From positions 63,187 to 127,186 of the forward strand of contig NZ_LMDV01000008.1 in the NCBI RefSeq assembly GCF_001425175.1: a DNA stretch of 64,000 nt, in the 5' to 3' direction. Below the pieces are notes generated by a model. The model did no database searches, was not told where the DNA came from, and worked only from the letters and a program-made list of their open reading frames with translations. Below are positions 39,207 to 48,111 of this stretch, in pieces. The translations under genes and the position numbers were made by a program. Each line of letters begins with the position of its first letter. Position 1 is the first letter of the stretch. Source of the DNA: Nocardioides sp. Root1257 (lineage in GTDB: Bacteria; Actinomycetota; Actinomycetes; Propionibacteriales; Nocardioidaceae).

Positions 39207-40676
39207 ATGACGCGGCTTCTCGCGATTCGCAGAAATCTTTTCGGGAGCGGGCGCGTCGCCTTTCGCGCGCTCGCGCGTTGGGCAGACGTGGGCCCCTCCG
39301 TCTCGACCCTCGACGAGCGCAGCGACGCCGAGCTGATCTCGGCCGTCCGCGCCGGGGACGTCGCGGCGTACGGCGAGCTCTTCGCCCGCCACGTCGACGC
39401 CGCCCGACGGCTGGGCCGCCAGCTCGTGCCGGGCCCCGACGTCGACGACCTGGTCTCCGAGGCCTTCACCAAGGTGCTCGGCGTCCTCCAGCGCGGCGGC
39501 GGCCCCGACCTGGCGTTCCGCGCCTACCTGCTGACCGCTGTCCGCCGGGTGCACGTCGACCGGATCCGGGCGGCTTCGCGGCTGCACACGACCGACGACC
39601 TGACGCCGTTCGACCCCGGAGTGCCGTTCCGCGACACCGCCGTCGAGGGCTTCGAGAGCGCGGCGGCCGCGCGTGCGTTCGCCTCGCTTCCGGAGCGGTG
39701 GCAGCTGGTCCTGTGGCACACCGAGGTGGAGGAGCAGAAGCCGGCCGAGGTCGCGCCCCTGCTGGGCATGACCCCGAACGCCGTCTCGGCCCTCGCCTAC
39801 CGCGCTCGCGAGGGGCTGCGGCAGGCCTACCTGTCGATGCACGCGGGCGACCTCGACGACGACGCCTGCGAGCGGACCCGCGCCGAGCTCGGCGCCTACG
39901 TGCGTGGTGGCCTCTCCCGGCGCGACGCGACGCGCGTCGAGCAGCACCTGCAGGAGTGCCGTGCCTGCACCGCGCTCTACCTCGAGCTCATCGAGGTCAA
40001 CTCCAACCTCCGCGCCCTGCTGGCCCCGCTCCTGCTGGGCGGTGCCGCGGCGGCGTACGTCGCAGCCGGCGGCGCCACCGCGACGGGCGTCGCTCACGGC
40101 GTCCTGCTGCTGCTCGGCCGGGGTCGCGACGCCGTCCTCGCCCACGGCCCCACGGCAGCGGTGGCCGGCGCTGCCGCGGCGGCGGTCGTCGCGGGCTCGG
40201 TGATCACGTTCAACCAGGACCGCGACGGCCGACCCAGCGCCGACGACGCCCCGTCGATCAGCGGCCCCTCCGTCGCGGGATCGCCGTCCACCCGACCGGG
40301 CGACGACCGGCCGGTGCGCCGCAAGGGTGCCGACACGGGGCAGCCCACCGGCGCGCAGGCGACCCCGAGCGCGCCGGCCGGGAGCGCGGCCCCGGACGCC
40401 GCAGCCCCGGACGCCCCGCCCGCCGGTTCGACCGGCGCGCCCACGACCGGTCCCTCGGCCGGGCCCACGGTGGCCCCGGCGCCCCCACCGACCCTGGCCC
40501 CCAGCCAGCCGCCGGCCCCGTCGCCGACACAGCCGTCGACGCCGTCGCTGGTCGACCTGACCGCCCGCGTCTCGGCCGGGCCCGACGGTCTCGGGGTCGG
40601 CCTCGGCCTCGGGCTGGGGGGCGTCACCGTCGTCCCGGACACCACGGTGGGAGTGCCGTTGCCGCCGGTGGGGTAA
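39207..40676 (+). CDS. ECF sigma factor fused to zinc anti-sigma-like membrane tail
   Basis: 489 residues. Residues about 40-215 carry sigma region 2 (DVDDLVSEAFTKVL) and region 4 (EVAPLLGMTPNAVSALAYRARE). They are followed by a zinc-anti-sigma motif HLQECRAC (HX3CX2C), one or two TM segments (about 275-300 and 312-332) and a Pro/Ala/Ser-rich tail that would be outside. Such sigma-ZAS fusions are known in actinomycetes and suggest the sigma factor is held at the membrane until proteolysis. Other starts (ATG 39183 or GTG near 39288) are possible. Confidence 0.82.
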   Translation: MTRLLAIRRNLFGSGRVAFRALARWADVGPSVSTLDERSDAELISAVRAGDVAAYGELFARHVDAARRLGRQLVPGPDVDDLVSEAFTKVLGVLQRGGGPDLAFRAYLLTAVRRVHVDRIRAASRLHTTDDLTPFDPGVPFRDTAVEGFESAAAARAFASLPERWQLVLWHTEVEEQKPAEVAPLLGMTPNAVSALAYRAREGLRQAYLSMHAGDLDDDACERTRAELGAYVRGGLSRRDATRVEQHLQECRACTALYLELIEVNSNLRALLAPLLLGGAAAAYVAAGGATATGVAHGVLLLLGRGRDAVLAHGPTAAVAGAAAAAVVAGSVITFNQDRDGRPSADDAPSISGPSVAGSPSTRPGDDRPVRRKGADTGQPTGAQATPSAPAGSAAPDAAAPDAPPAGSTGAPTTGPSAGPTVAPAPPPTLAPSQPPAPSPTQPSTPSLVDLTARVSAGPDGLGVGLGLGLGGVTVVPDTTVGVPLPPVG

Positions 40677-40685
40677 ACACGAGTC

Positions 40686-41210
40686 ATGACCGTCAGCAGA
40701 CTCATCGCCCGCCCGATGCTCGCGTCGATCTTCGTGGTCGGCGCCGCGACCGCCCTCAAGAACGCCACCGGAACCGCGGCCAAGGCCGACCCGGTCACCT
40801 CCCGTCTCGTGCCGCTGGCAAAGAAGGCCGGGATCCCGCTGCCGGAGGACCCCGAGACCCTCGTCAAGCTCAACGCCGGCGTGCAGATCGCCGCCGGGCT
40901 CGCGCTCGCCACCGGTCGCGCTCCGCGGCTCTCGGCGGCCGTGCTCGCCGCGTCGCTCGTCCCCACCACGGCAGCCGGACACCGCTTCTGGGAGTCCGAG
41001 GACGACGCCACCCGCACCCAGCAGCGGCTGCACTTCTTCAAGAACGTCTCGCTCGTCGGCGGCCTGATCATCGCCGCGGGCGACACCGAGGGTCGGCCGG
41101 GCGTCGCCTGGCGGGCCCGCCACGGCGTCCGCGACGCGCGCCGCGAGGCCAAGCGCCTGGCCCACGACGCCCGCCGTGAGGCGAAGCTGGCCCGGGCCCG
41201 CATCGGCTGA
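40686..41210 (+). CDS. DoxX-family membrane protein
   Basis: 174 residues with TM segments near 10-28, 62-82, 87-107 and 120-140, then a basic C-terminal coil (RRDARREAK repeats). The DoxX fold is recognised from [19 protein letters not shown] and [12 protein letters not shown]. Molecular role unknown. ATG 40686 is 9 nt after the sigma fusion stop. Confidence 0.8.
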   Translation: MTVSRLIARPMLASIFVVGAATALKNATGTAAKADPVTSRLVPLAKKAGIPLPEDPETLVKLNAGVQIAAGLALATGRAPRLSAAVLAASLVPTTAAGHRFWESEDDATRTQQRLHFFKNVSLVGGLIIAAGDTEGRPGVAWRARHGVRDARREAKRLAHDARREAKLARARIG

Positions 41211-41222
41211 GCCCGACGCCAC

Positions 41223-41228
41223 TAGGGT
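41223..41228 (+). promoter_or_regulatory. -10 box of aroA, leaderless start
   Basis: TAGGGT lies 7 nt before GTG 41236, the position expected for a leaderless transcript. Confidence 0.55.
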
Positions 41229-41235
41229 TGCCGGT

Positions 41236-42504
41236 GTGACCGACGTACGTGACCCCTGGCCGGCGCCGCGCGCCGCCCACCCCGTCGACGCGGTCGTGTC
41301 GCTGCCCGGCAGCAAGTCGCTCACCAACCGCGCGCTGGTGCTGGCGTCGGTCGCCGACGGCCCCTCCGTCGTACGACGGGCGCTGCGCTCGCGCGACACG
41401 ACGCTGATGGCGCAGGCGCTGACCTCGCTCGGCGCCGTCGTCGACACCTCCGGCGACGACTGGGTCGTCACGCCGGCCGCGTTCGCCGGCGACGCCACCG
41501 TGGACTGCGGCCTGGCCGGCACCGTCATGCGCTTCGTGCCGCCGGTGGCCGGGCTGTCGACGGGCACGGTCGCCTTCGACGGCGACCCGCACATGCGCAC
41601 GCGGCCGATCGGCGAGATCCTCGGCGCCCTGCGCACCCTCGGCGTCCAGGTCGACGGCGACGCGCTGCCGTTCGCGGTCCGCGGGTCGGGCGCCGTACGC
41701 GGAGGCACGGTCGTGGTCGATGCGTCGTCGTCGTCCCAGTTCATCTCCGCCCTGCTGCTCGCGGGTGCCCGGTACGACGAGGGCGTCGACGTGCGCCACG
41801 ACGGCAAGCCCGTGCCCTCGCTCCCCCACATCGACATGACGGTCGCGATGCTGCGCGAGCACGGCGTCGAGGTCGACGACGCCGACGCCAACCGCTGGGC
41901 GGTCGCTCCCGGCACGATCAAGGCCGTCGACCACCTCATCGAGCCCGACCTCTCGAACGCCGCGCCGTTCCTGGCCCTGGCGGCGGTCTCCGGCGGCACC
42001 GTGACGGTGCGCGACTGGCCGCGGTCCACGACGCAGCCCGGGGACTCGCTGCGCGACATCCTGACGACGATGGGCTGCGAGGTCGAGCTGGGCGATGACG
42101 GGCTGCGCGTGACGGGCAGCGGCACGCTGCTCGGCATCGACGCCGACCTGCACGACGTCGGTGAGCTGACGCCGGCGATCGCGGCCCTCTGCGCGCTGGC
42201 CGACGGGCCCTCCCACCTGCGCGGGATCGCGCACATCCGCGGCCACGAGACCGACCGGCTCGCCGCCCTGGCGACCGAGCTGAGCGGCCTCGGTGCCGAC
42301 GTCACCGAGCACCCGGACGGCCTGAGCATCGAGCCCGCTCCCCTGCGGTCCGGCGTGTTCCACACCTACGCCGACCACCGGATGGCGCACGCCGGCGTGA
42401 TCATCGCCGCCGCCGTCGACGGCGTGCTGGTGGAGAACATCGAGACGACCGGCAAGACGTTCCCCGACTTCGCGGGCTTCTGGTCGGGACTCATCACCTC
42501 ATGA
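41236..42504 (+). CDS. aroA: 3-phosphoshikimate 1-carboxyvinyltransferase (EPSP synthase)
   Basis: Joins PEP to shikimate-3-phosphate in aromatic amino-acid synthesis. 422 residues. Signatures: [15 protein letters not shown] (residues 25-39), [20 protein letters not shown] and the C-terminal [17 protein letters not shown] rather than NAGTA at the PEP site is within the actinobacterial range. It overlaps rsgA by 4 nt, an arrangement seen in other actinomycetes. Confidence 0.97.
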   Translation: MTDVRDPWPAPRAAHPVDAVVSLPGSKSLTNRALVLASVADGPSVVRRALRSRDTTLMAQALTSLGAVVDTSGDDWVVTPAAFAGDATVDCGLAGTVMRFVPPVAGLSTGTVAFDGDPHMRTRPIGEILGALRTLGVQVDGDALPFAVRGSGAVRGGTVVVDASSSSQFISALLLAGARYDEGVDVRHDGKPVPSLPHIDMTVAMLREHGVEVDDADANRWAVAPGTIKAVDHLIEPDLSNAAPFLALAAVSGGTVTVRDWPRSTTQPGDSLRDILTTMGCEVELGDDGLRVTGSGTLLGIDADLHDVGELTPAIAALCALADGPSHLRGIAHIRGHETDRLAALATELSGLGADVTEHPDGLSIEPAPLRSGVFHTYADHRMAHAGVIIAAAVDGVLVENIETTGKTFPDFAGFWSGLITS

Positions 42505-43517
42505 CCGGCCGGTACTCCGACCAGGACGTCGAGCACTACGACCGTCCGCGTCGACGTACCCGCCCCCGCACCAAGGACCGGCCCACCTACGACGACGCGG
42601 TCGACGCCGTCGTCGTCACTGTCGACCGGGGCCGCTACACGCTGCTCCTCGACGGTCACAAGGTGATGGCGATGAAGGCGCGGCCCCTGGGCCGCAAGGG
42701 CGTCGTGGTCGGCGACCGGGTCCGGGTGGTCGGCGACACCACCGGGGACGACGGGTCGCTGGCGCGGATCGTCGAGGTGCACGAGCGCGCGACGACGCTG
42801 CGTCGTACGGCGGACGACGACGACCCGGTCGAGCGCGTCATCGTCTCCAACGCCGACCAGCTCGTCGTCGTCACCGCCCTCGCCGACCCCGAGCCCCAGC
42901 CCCGGCTGATCGACCGCGCCCTGGTGGCGGCGTACGACGCGGGCATGCAGCCGCTGCTGTGCCTGACGAAGGCCGACCTGGCGGACCCCGAGACCCTGCT
43001 GGTGACCTACCGCTCGCTGGGGGTCCCCTGGGTGGTCACGCAGCTCAAGGGGCCGGGCGGCGGCGACCTGGCCGAGCTCCGCGAGCGGCTGGACGGCCGG
43101 ACCAGCGTGCTCGTGGGCTCCAGCGGCGTCGGCAAGTCCACCCTGGTCAACGCGCTGGTGCCGACCGCCTCCCGCGACGTCGGGCACGTCAACGCGGTGA
43201 CCGGGCGCGGCCGGCACACGTCGACGTCGGCCTTCATGCTCGAGCTGCCCGGCCAGGACGACGGACCGAGCGCGGGGTGGATCATCGACACGCCCGGCAT
43301 CCGCTCGTTCGGGCTCGCGCACGTCGAGCCGGAGCACCTGATCGAGGCGTTCCCCGACCTCGACGAGATGACCGAGGACTGCCCGCGCGGCTGCACCCAC
43401 GGCGCCGACGAGCCCGAGTGCGGGCTCGACGAGGCGGTCGAGGCCGGCACGGCCGACCCGCTGCGGGTGGAGTCGTTCCGGCGGCTGCTGGCCGCCCGGA
43501 GCGAGCCCGCCTACTGA
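42501..43517 (+). CDS. rsgA: Ribosome small subunit-dependent GTPase A
   Basis: 338 residues. OB-fold domain (about 35-120), circularly permuted GTPase with G4 LTKADLAD before G1 GSSGVGKST and G3 DTPGIRS, and C-terminal zinc motif [14 protein letters not shown]. Helps mature the 30S subunit. Overlaps aroA. Confidence 0.96.
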   Translation: MTGRYSDQDVEHYDRPRRRTRPRTKDRPTYDDAVDAVVVTVDRGRYTLLLDGHKVMAMKARPLGRKGVVVGDRVRVVGDTTGDDGSLARIVEVHERATTLRRTADDDDPVERVIVSNADQLVVVTALADPEPQPRLIDRALVAAYDAGMQPLLCLTKADLADPETLLVTYRSLGVPWVVTQLKGPGGGDLAELRERLDGRTSVLVGSSGVGKSTLVNALVPTASRDVGHVNAVTGRGRHTSTSAFMLELPGQDDGPSAGWIIDTPGIRSFGLAHVEPEHLIEAFPDLDEMTEDCPRGCTHGADEPECGLDEAVEAGTADPLRVESFRRLLAARSEPAY

Positions 43518-43582
43518 CACCCGTCCGGGGACGCTCCCGATATCCGGTGGCGGCCGACCGAGGCAGGCGTCAGGGTCGGGGC

Positions 43583-44353
43583 ATGACCGACACCAGCACG
43601 GGTCCGAGCAGCGACTACTGGGACGCCGAGACCGCCGCGGCGTACGACGAGAGCTCGGCCTTCATGTTCGAGCCGTCCGTGCTCGACCCGACCGTCGACC
43701 TGCTCGCCGCGCTGGCGGGGGGCGGGCGCGCCCTCGAGCTGGCCATCGGGACCGGCCGGGTGGCGCTCCCCCTCATCGACCGCGGCGTCGCGGTGGACGG
43801 CATCGAGCTGTCCCAGCCGATGGTGGACGAGCTGCACCGCAAGCGGTCCGACGTGCCCGTCGTGGTCGGCGACATGGCGACCGCCGTCGCACCGGGCGAG
43901 GACTACTCCCTCGTCTACGTCGTGTGGAACAGCCTCGGCAACCTGCGCACCCAGGCCGAGCAGGTCGCGTGCTTCCGCAACGCCGCTCGTCACCTCAGGC
44001 CGGGCGGGCGCTTCGTGGTCGAGCTCTGGATCCCAGGAATCCGGCGATTCCCGCCCGGCCAGGCCGCCGTCCCGTTCCACGTCGGCGAGCGCCACGTCGG
44101 GTTCGACACCTACGACATGGCCACCCAGCAGGGCACGTCGCACCACTACACGCGTCAGCCCGACGGCACCGTGGCCTACGGAGCCAGCAACTTCCGCTAC
44201 GCCTGGCCGGCCGAGCTCGACCTGATGGCCCAGCTCGCCGGTCTCGAGCCGGAGCGTCGTACGGCGGACTGGGCGGGCGCACCCTTCACGAACGACAGCG
44301 AGAGCCACGTGTCGGTGTGGCGCAAGCCCCAGACCGTGGGAGACGTGCCCTAG
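43583..44353 (+). CDS. Class I SAM-dependent methyltransferase
   Basis: 256 residues with SAM motif I LELAIGTGRVALPL (residues 52-65), motif II VVVGDMATAV and post motif LRPGGRFVVELW. The first 45 residues (SDYWDAETAAAYDESS) are typical of the ubiE-like group. Substrate unknown. Its TAG stop is the CTAG end of the 170-bp repeat. Confidence 0.85.
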   Translation: MTDTSTGPSSDYWDAETAAAYDESSAFMFEPSVLDPTVDLLAALAGGGRALELAIGTGRVALPLIDRGVAVDGIELSQPMVDELHRKRSDVPVVVGDMATAVAPGEDYSLVYVVWNSLGNLRTQAEQVACFRNAARHLRPGGRFVVELWIPGIRRFPPGQAAVPFHVGERHVGFDTYDMATQQGTSHHYTRQPDGTVAYGASNFRYAWPAELDLMAQLAGLEPERRTADWAGAPFTNDSESHVSVWRKPQTVGDVP

Positions 44354-44519
44354 GGTGCGACTCCTTATCCGGCGCCGTCGCGAGCGGGGTTTCGCGCCGT
44401 ATCTGGCAAGGCGGAGGTGCGATGGCGGGCCGGAGGCCCGTCGAGTCGCCGACAACGCCGCCAGATCGGATGTGAAAGCCCGCGTAGCAGGCGCTTCCGG
44501 ATAAGGAGACGTGCCCTAG
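44350..44519 (+). repeat. CTAG-bounded 170-bp structured repeat, copy 2
   Basis: Ungapped partner of 2971-3140 (minus). Its helices are CTCCTTATCCGG (12-23) with CCGGATAAGGAG (148-159), CGCGA/TCGCG, ATCTGGC/GCCAGAT, CGGGCC-GGA-GGCCCG and AGC/GCT near the 3' end. Both ends overlap TAG stop codons, that of the methyltransferase on the plus strand and that of the DUF2231-like gene on the minus strand. GGAGACGTGCCCTAG occurs at 44339-44353 and 44505-44519, bounding the element. Between convergent genes it may serve as a shared terminator. Confidence 0.85.
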
Positions 44520-44947
44520 CCCCACACCGCGCGGGCGCCGGCCTCGCCGGTCAGGAAGACCAGGACCAGCGTCGCGATCGCGGCGACGCCCAGCAGCACG
44601 TCGAGCACGACCCGCAGCGCGCCGGTGCGCGTCGCGAACCACCCGGCCGCCAGGGCGATGACGCCGAAGGCGATCGTCACCCAGAGCAGCTGACGGGCGC
44701 GGTCCTCGTGGGTCTGGACCTGCGGGCTGGTGCGCAGCTCGGGCTTGTGCTGCAGGAAGTTGTTGCCGGTGAGGTAGGCCGCGACGATCGACGCGGTCGC
44801 GACCAGGGCCAGCGCCACCATCGGCCAGCGCAGCTTGACGCGCCACCTCGGCACGAGGAACGCGAGTGCGGTGAGGGCGGCGATCGGGCCGAAGATGACC
44901 GCTGCGTGCACCACGAGGGGGTGCAACGGGAGTCCGTTGATCTCCAT
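44516..44947 (-). CDS. DUF2231-like membrane protein
   Basis: 143 residues starting MEINGLPLHPLVVHAAVIFG (ATG 44947), the LHPLVVH motif of DUF2231. There are four TM helices (about 11-31, 42-60, 85-104, 110-131). Function unknown; some relatives are haem-associated. ATG 44971 is an alternative start. Its stop codon lies in the repeat end. Confidence 0.75.
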   Translation of the reverse strand: MEINGLPLHPLVVHAAVIFGPIAALTALAFLVPRWRVKLRWPMVALALVATASIVAAYLTGNNFLQHKPELRTSPQVQTHEDRARQLLWVTIAFGVIALAAGWFATRTGALRVVLDVLLGVAAIATLVLVFLTGEAGARAVWG

Positions 44948-44986
44948 AGGTGAAGGTTGCACCACGTTCATGAGAGTCGATGAGAA

Positions 44987-44992
44987 TAGTGT
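44987..44992 (+). promoter_or_regulatory. -10 box of hisN, leaderless start
   Basis: TAGTGT lies 6 nt before GTG 44999; no ribosome site intervenes. Confidence 0.45.
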
Positions 44993-44998
44993 GAGGTC

Positions 44999-45874
44999 GT
45001 GCCGACGAATTCCACGGACTACACCGACGACCTGCGCCTCGCGCACGTCCTGGCCGACGACGCCGACTCGATCAGCGAGAGCCGCTTCAAGGCGCTCGAC
45101 CTGCACGTGATGAGCAAGCCGGACCTCACGCCCGTCACCGACGCCGACCAGGCCGTCGAGGAGAGCATCCGCCGGACGCTGTCCCGGGCCCGCTCACGAG
45201 ACGCGATCACCGGCGAGGAGCAGGGCTCCACCGGGCACAGCCAGCGGCGCTGGATCATCGACCCGATCGACGGCACCAAGAACTTCGTGCGCGGCGTGCC
45301 CGTGTGGGCCACCCTGATCTCCCTCGTCGTCGACGACGAGGTCGTCCTCGGCGTCGTCTCCGCGCCGCTGCTCCAGCGCCGCTGGTGGGCGTCGAAGGGC
45401 AACGGCGCCTGGACCGGCCGGTCCCTGCTCAAGGCGACCCGCTGCCAGGTCTCCGACGTACGCCGGCTCGAGGACGCCTCGCTGTCCTACTCCTCCCTCT
45501 CGGGCTGGGACGAGCGGGACCGGCTCGACGACTTCGAGTCGCTGATGCGTCGCTGCTGGCGCACCCGGGCGTACGGCGACTTCTGGTCCTACATGCTGCT
45601 CGCCGAAGGCGCCGTCGACCTGGCCGCCGAGCCCGAGCTCGAGGTCTACGACATGGCCGCGCTCGACATCATCGTGCGCGAGGCGGGCGGACGGTTCACG
45701 TCGCTGGACGGCACCGACGGGCCGTTCGGCGGCAACGCGCTCGCCTCGAACGGACACCTCCACGAGGCCGCGCTGTCCTTCCTCGGCTCGCTCCCCGATG
45801 ACGACGACGACCCCGACTCGCGCCGGTCGGGGCCGGGCTCGGTGTCCGACCTGCGCGCGCACCGCCGCGACTGA
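44999..45874 (+). CDS. hisN: Histidinol-phosphatase (inositol-monophosphatase family)
   Basis: 291 residues. Metal and catalytic motifs TPVTDADQAVE, GEEQG (Glu), DPIDGTKNFVRG and the C-terminal YDMAALDIIVREAGG. This is the actinobacterial HisN group, which dephosphorylates histidinol phosphate in histidine synthesis. The C-terminus carries an acidic tail. Confidence 0.9.
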   Translation: MPTNSTDYTDDLRLAHVLADDADSISESRFKALDLHVMSKPDLTPVTDADQAVEESIRRTLSRARSRDAITGEEQGSTGHSQRRWIIDPIDGTKNFVRGVPVWATLISLVVDDEVVLGVVSAPLLQRRWWASKGNGAWTGRSLLKATRCQVSDVRRLEDASLSYSSLSGWDERDRLDDFESLMRRCWRTRAYGDFWSYMLLAEGAVDLAAEPELEVYDMAALDIIVREAGGRFTSLDGTDGPFGGNALASNGHLHEAALSFLGSLPDDDDDPDSRRSGPGSVSDLRAHRRD

Positions 45875-45904
45875 GACCTCTGTACGTGTGACCGGGCTCA
45901 CGAG

Positions 45905-45910
45905 TACCGT
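45905..45910 (+). promoter_or_regulatory. -10 box of the CBS gene, leaderless start
   Basis: TACCGT lies 6 nt before ATG 45917. Confidence 0.4.
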
Positions 45911-45916
45911 CGGTGC

Positions 45917-46348
45917 ATGCGGATCGGTGACGTTCTCAGTGCCAAGGCCTCCCAGGAGGTCGTGACGATCAGCCCCGACGCGGGCGTGCGCGAGCTGGTC
46001 GCCAAGCTCGCCGAGCACAACGTGGGCGCACTGATCGTCAGCGCCGACGGCGCCGCGCTCGACGGCATCGTCAGCGAGCGCGACGTGGTCCGTCACCTGC
46101 ACAGCGACGGGACCGTCGTGAACAACACGGTCGCCGCGATTATGACCGCGGTCGTCGCGACGTGCGACAAGGACACCGAGGTCGACGAGCTCATGAAGCT
46201 GATGACCGAGCGCCGGATCCGCCACGTCCCCGTGGTCCACGACGACCGCCTGATCGGGATCATCAGCATCGGCGACGTCGTCAAGCACCGCATCGACCAG
46301 CTGGAGTTCGAGCGCGACCAGCTCGACAGCTACGTGCACCAGACCTGA
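45917..46348 (+). CDS. Tandem CBS-domain protein
   Basis: 143 residues made of two CBS motifs (about 7-62 and 72-128): MRIGDVLSAK, VSERDVVRHL, IMTAVVATC and ISIGDVVKHRI. Such stand-alone CBS pairs bind adenine nucleotides and act as energy sensors; the partner is unknown. It ends with a short coil (ERDQLDSYV). Confidence 0.88.
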   Translation: MRIGDVLSAKASQEVVTISPDAGVRELVAKLAEHNVGALIVSADGAALDGIVSERDVVRHLHSDGTVVNNTVAAIMTAVVATCDKDTEVDELMKLMTERRIRHVPVVHDDRLIGIISIGDVVKHRIDQLEFERDQLDSYVHQT

Positions 46349-46377
46349 GCTGGGAGACGTGAGCCCGGCCGGCGGGC

Positions 46378-47402
46378 TCAGCCGTCGCGCTCGGCGAGCA
46401 CCAGCGCGAGGTCGTCGTTCATGCCGCCGGCGTACGCCGTGACGTGGGCGACCAGCCGGTCCACCGCCTCCTGGACGGTGCCGTCCGCGAGCTCGTCGGC
46501 GTAGTCGTCGAGCGGGAAGAACTCGCCGCTGTCGTCACGTGCCTCGACCAGGCCGTCGGTGTAGAACAGCATCCGCGCGCCTCGGGGCCACGGGTGCTCG
46601 CTGATCGTCGGCAGCGACCCCATGCCCAGCGGCACGGTCGGCTCACCGGTGTCGACCTCGGTCGCCGACCCCTCCCGCACCAGCAGCGGCGGGTGGTGCC
46701 CGCAGTTGGCAGCGTGACGCGATCCCCCTGGAACTGCCCGACGATCGCGGTCACGAACTCCTCGTCGTCGAGCATCCGGCCCATGGTCGCGTCGATCTGC
46801 CGCGCCATCGCCGCCGGGTCGGGCTCGGTGAACGCCGCCGCCCGGAACGCGCCGAGCACCGCCGTCGCCGTCTGCACGGCCTCGAGCCCCTTGCCACGCA
46901 CGTCGCCGACGATGACGCGCACGCCGAACGGCGTCTCCGCGACCTCGTACAGGTCGCCCCCGACCATCGCCTCGGCGGTGGCCGAGACGTAGCGAGCGGC
47001 GAGGCCGACCGAGCCGATGACGGTCGGGATGCTCCGCAGCACCGCACGCTGCGCGGTCTCCGCGATCACGGTCATCCGCTGGAGCCGGTCCTCGCGGCGC
47101 TCGCGGAGGGCGGCGTTCTGCACCGCGACCAGGCCGAGGACCGCGCACAGCAGGATCCTGGTGAACCAGTCGAACGTCCCGCCGTTGCCCAACCAGGTTG
47201 CGGACAGGAAGGCGCACGCGACCGCAGCACCGGCGACCACCGCCGTACGCCGCGCGGAGGTCAGCAGGCTCGCGACGATCGCGGAGCCGGCGAAGATCGC
47301 GATCAGCTGGGCCGGGGTCGTCATCGAGAGCAGGACCAGGACGGCCAGCACGCCGAACCCGACGACGAGGCCGAGGTCGGAGCCGCGCCGGGGAGAGGTC
47401 AC
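46378..47402 (-). pseudogene. SpoIIE/PP2C-type membrane phosphatase with a frameshift
   Basis: From GTG 47402 the frame encodes an N-terminal membrane segment (TM about 9-27, 33-50, 56-70 and 80-96) and a PP2C domain (EAMVGGDLYEVAETP, VGDVRGKG) to near GDRVTL, then shifts out of frame. The other frame continues ANCGHHPPLLVREG, FYTDGLVEARDDSG and DDLALVLAERDG to the TGA 46378. One G missing in CTGCCAAC (expected CTGGCCAAC) at about 46708-46711 explains it. Joined, the protein is about 341 residues and complete. It may be a real loss or a sequencing error. Substrate probably an anti-sigma antagonist. Confidence 0.8.
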
Positions 47403-47451
47403 CCGCTCATCCTTCCAGGCCGGGCGGCCGATCGGTGACTTCGGGGTGTCC

Positions 47452-47457
47452 TAGGGT
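47452..47457 (+). promoter_or_regulatory. -10 box of the FKBP gene, leaderless start
   Basis: TAGGGT lies 7 nt before ATG 47465. Confidence 0.55.
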
Positions 47458-47464
47458 GGTGGTC

Positions 47465-47833
47465 ATGGACAAGCCCGAGATCGAGTTCCCCGACTTCGAC
47501 CCGCCCGCCGACCTCGTCATCACCGAGATCACCGAGGGCTCCGGCGAGGAGGCTGCGGCCGGCTCGAACGTCTCCGTGCACTACGTCGGCGTCGCCCACT
47601 CGACGGGCGAGGAGTTCGACGCGTCGTACAACCGCGGCGCCCCGCTGCAGTTCCGCCTCGGCATCGGTCAGGTCATCGCCGGCTGGGACCAGGGCGTGCA
47701 GGGCATGAAGGTCGGCGGTCGTCGTCAGCTCGTGATCCCGCCGCACCTGGGGTACGGCGACCGCGGCGCCGGGGCCGTCATCAAGCCCGGCGAGACGCTG
47801 ATCTTCGTCGTGGACCTCATCGGGGTCAGCTAG
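47465..47833 (+). CDS. FKBP-type peptidyl-prolyl isomerase
   Basis: 122 residues, single domain. Signatures VSVHYVGVAHSTGEEFDASY, VIAGWDQGVQGMKVGGRRQL and IPPHLGYGDRGAG include the aromatic pocket residues. No signal peptide, so cytosolic. Convergent with the S4 gene. Confidence 0.95.
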   Translation: MDKPEIEFPDFDPPADLVITEITEGSGEEAAAGSNVSVHYVGVAHSTGEEFDASYNRGAPLQFRLGIGQVIAGWDQGVQGMKVGGRRQLVIPPHLGYGDRGAGAVIKPGETLIFVVDLIGVS

Positions 47834-47836
47834 GCG

Positions 47837-48082
47837 TCACCAGGGCAGGCCGTCGTCGGCGGTCTCGTCGGCGACGCGCGCCGACTGCGGGCCGAGCGTG
47901 ACGACGTCGCCCAGCACCAGCTGGCGACCTCGTCGTGTCTCCACATCGCCGTTGACCAGCACCTGCCCGTCCTGGATGACCGGCTTGGCCTCCGCCCCGC
48001 TCTCCACCAGGTTGGCGAGCTTGAGGAACTGACCGAGCCGGATCGACTGGTCGCGGATGGCTACGTCGTACGGCTCGGGCAT
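47837..48082 (-). CDS. S4-domain RNA-binding protein
   Basis: 81 residues. An S4 fold (IRLGQFLKLANLVESGAEAK, LVNGDVETRRGRQL) like YaaA/RlbA-type proteins. Likely binds rRNA or tRNA; target unknown. Starts at ATG 48082, 30 nt after the DUF445 stop in transcription order. Confidence 0.87.
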   Translation of the reverse strand: MPEPYDVAIRDQSIRLGQFLKLANLVESGAEAKPVIQDGQVLVNGDVETRRGRQLVLGDVVTLGPQSARVADETADDGLPW

Positions 48083-48111
48083 GGGGCCATTGTGCTCCGC
48101 CCGCACCAGGG

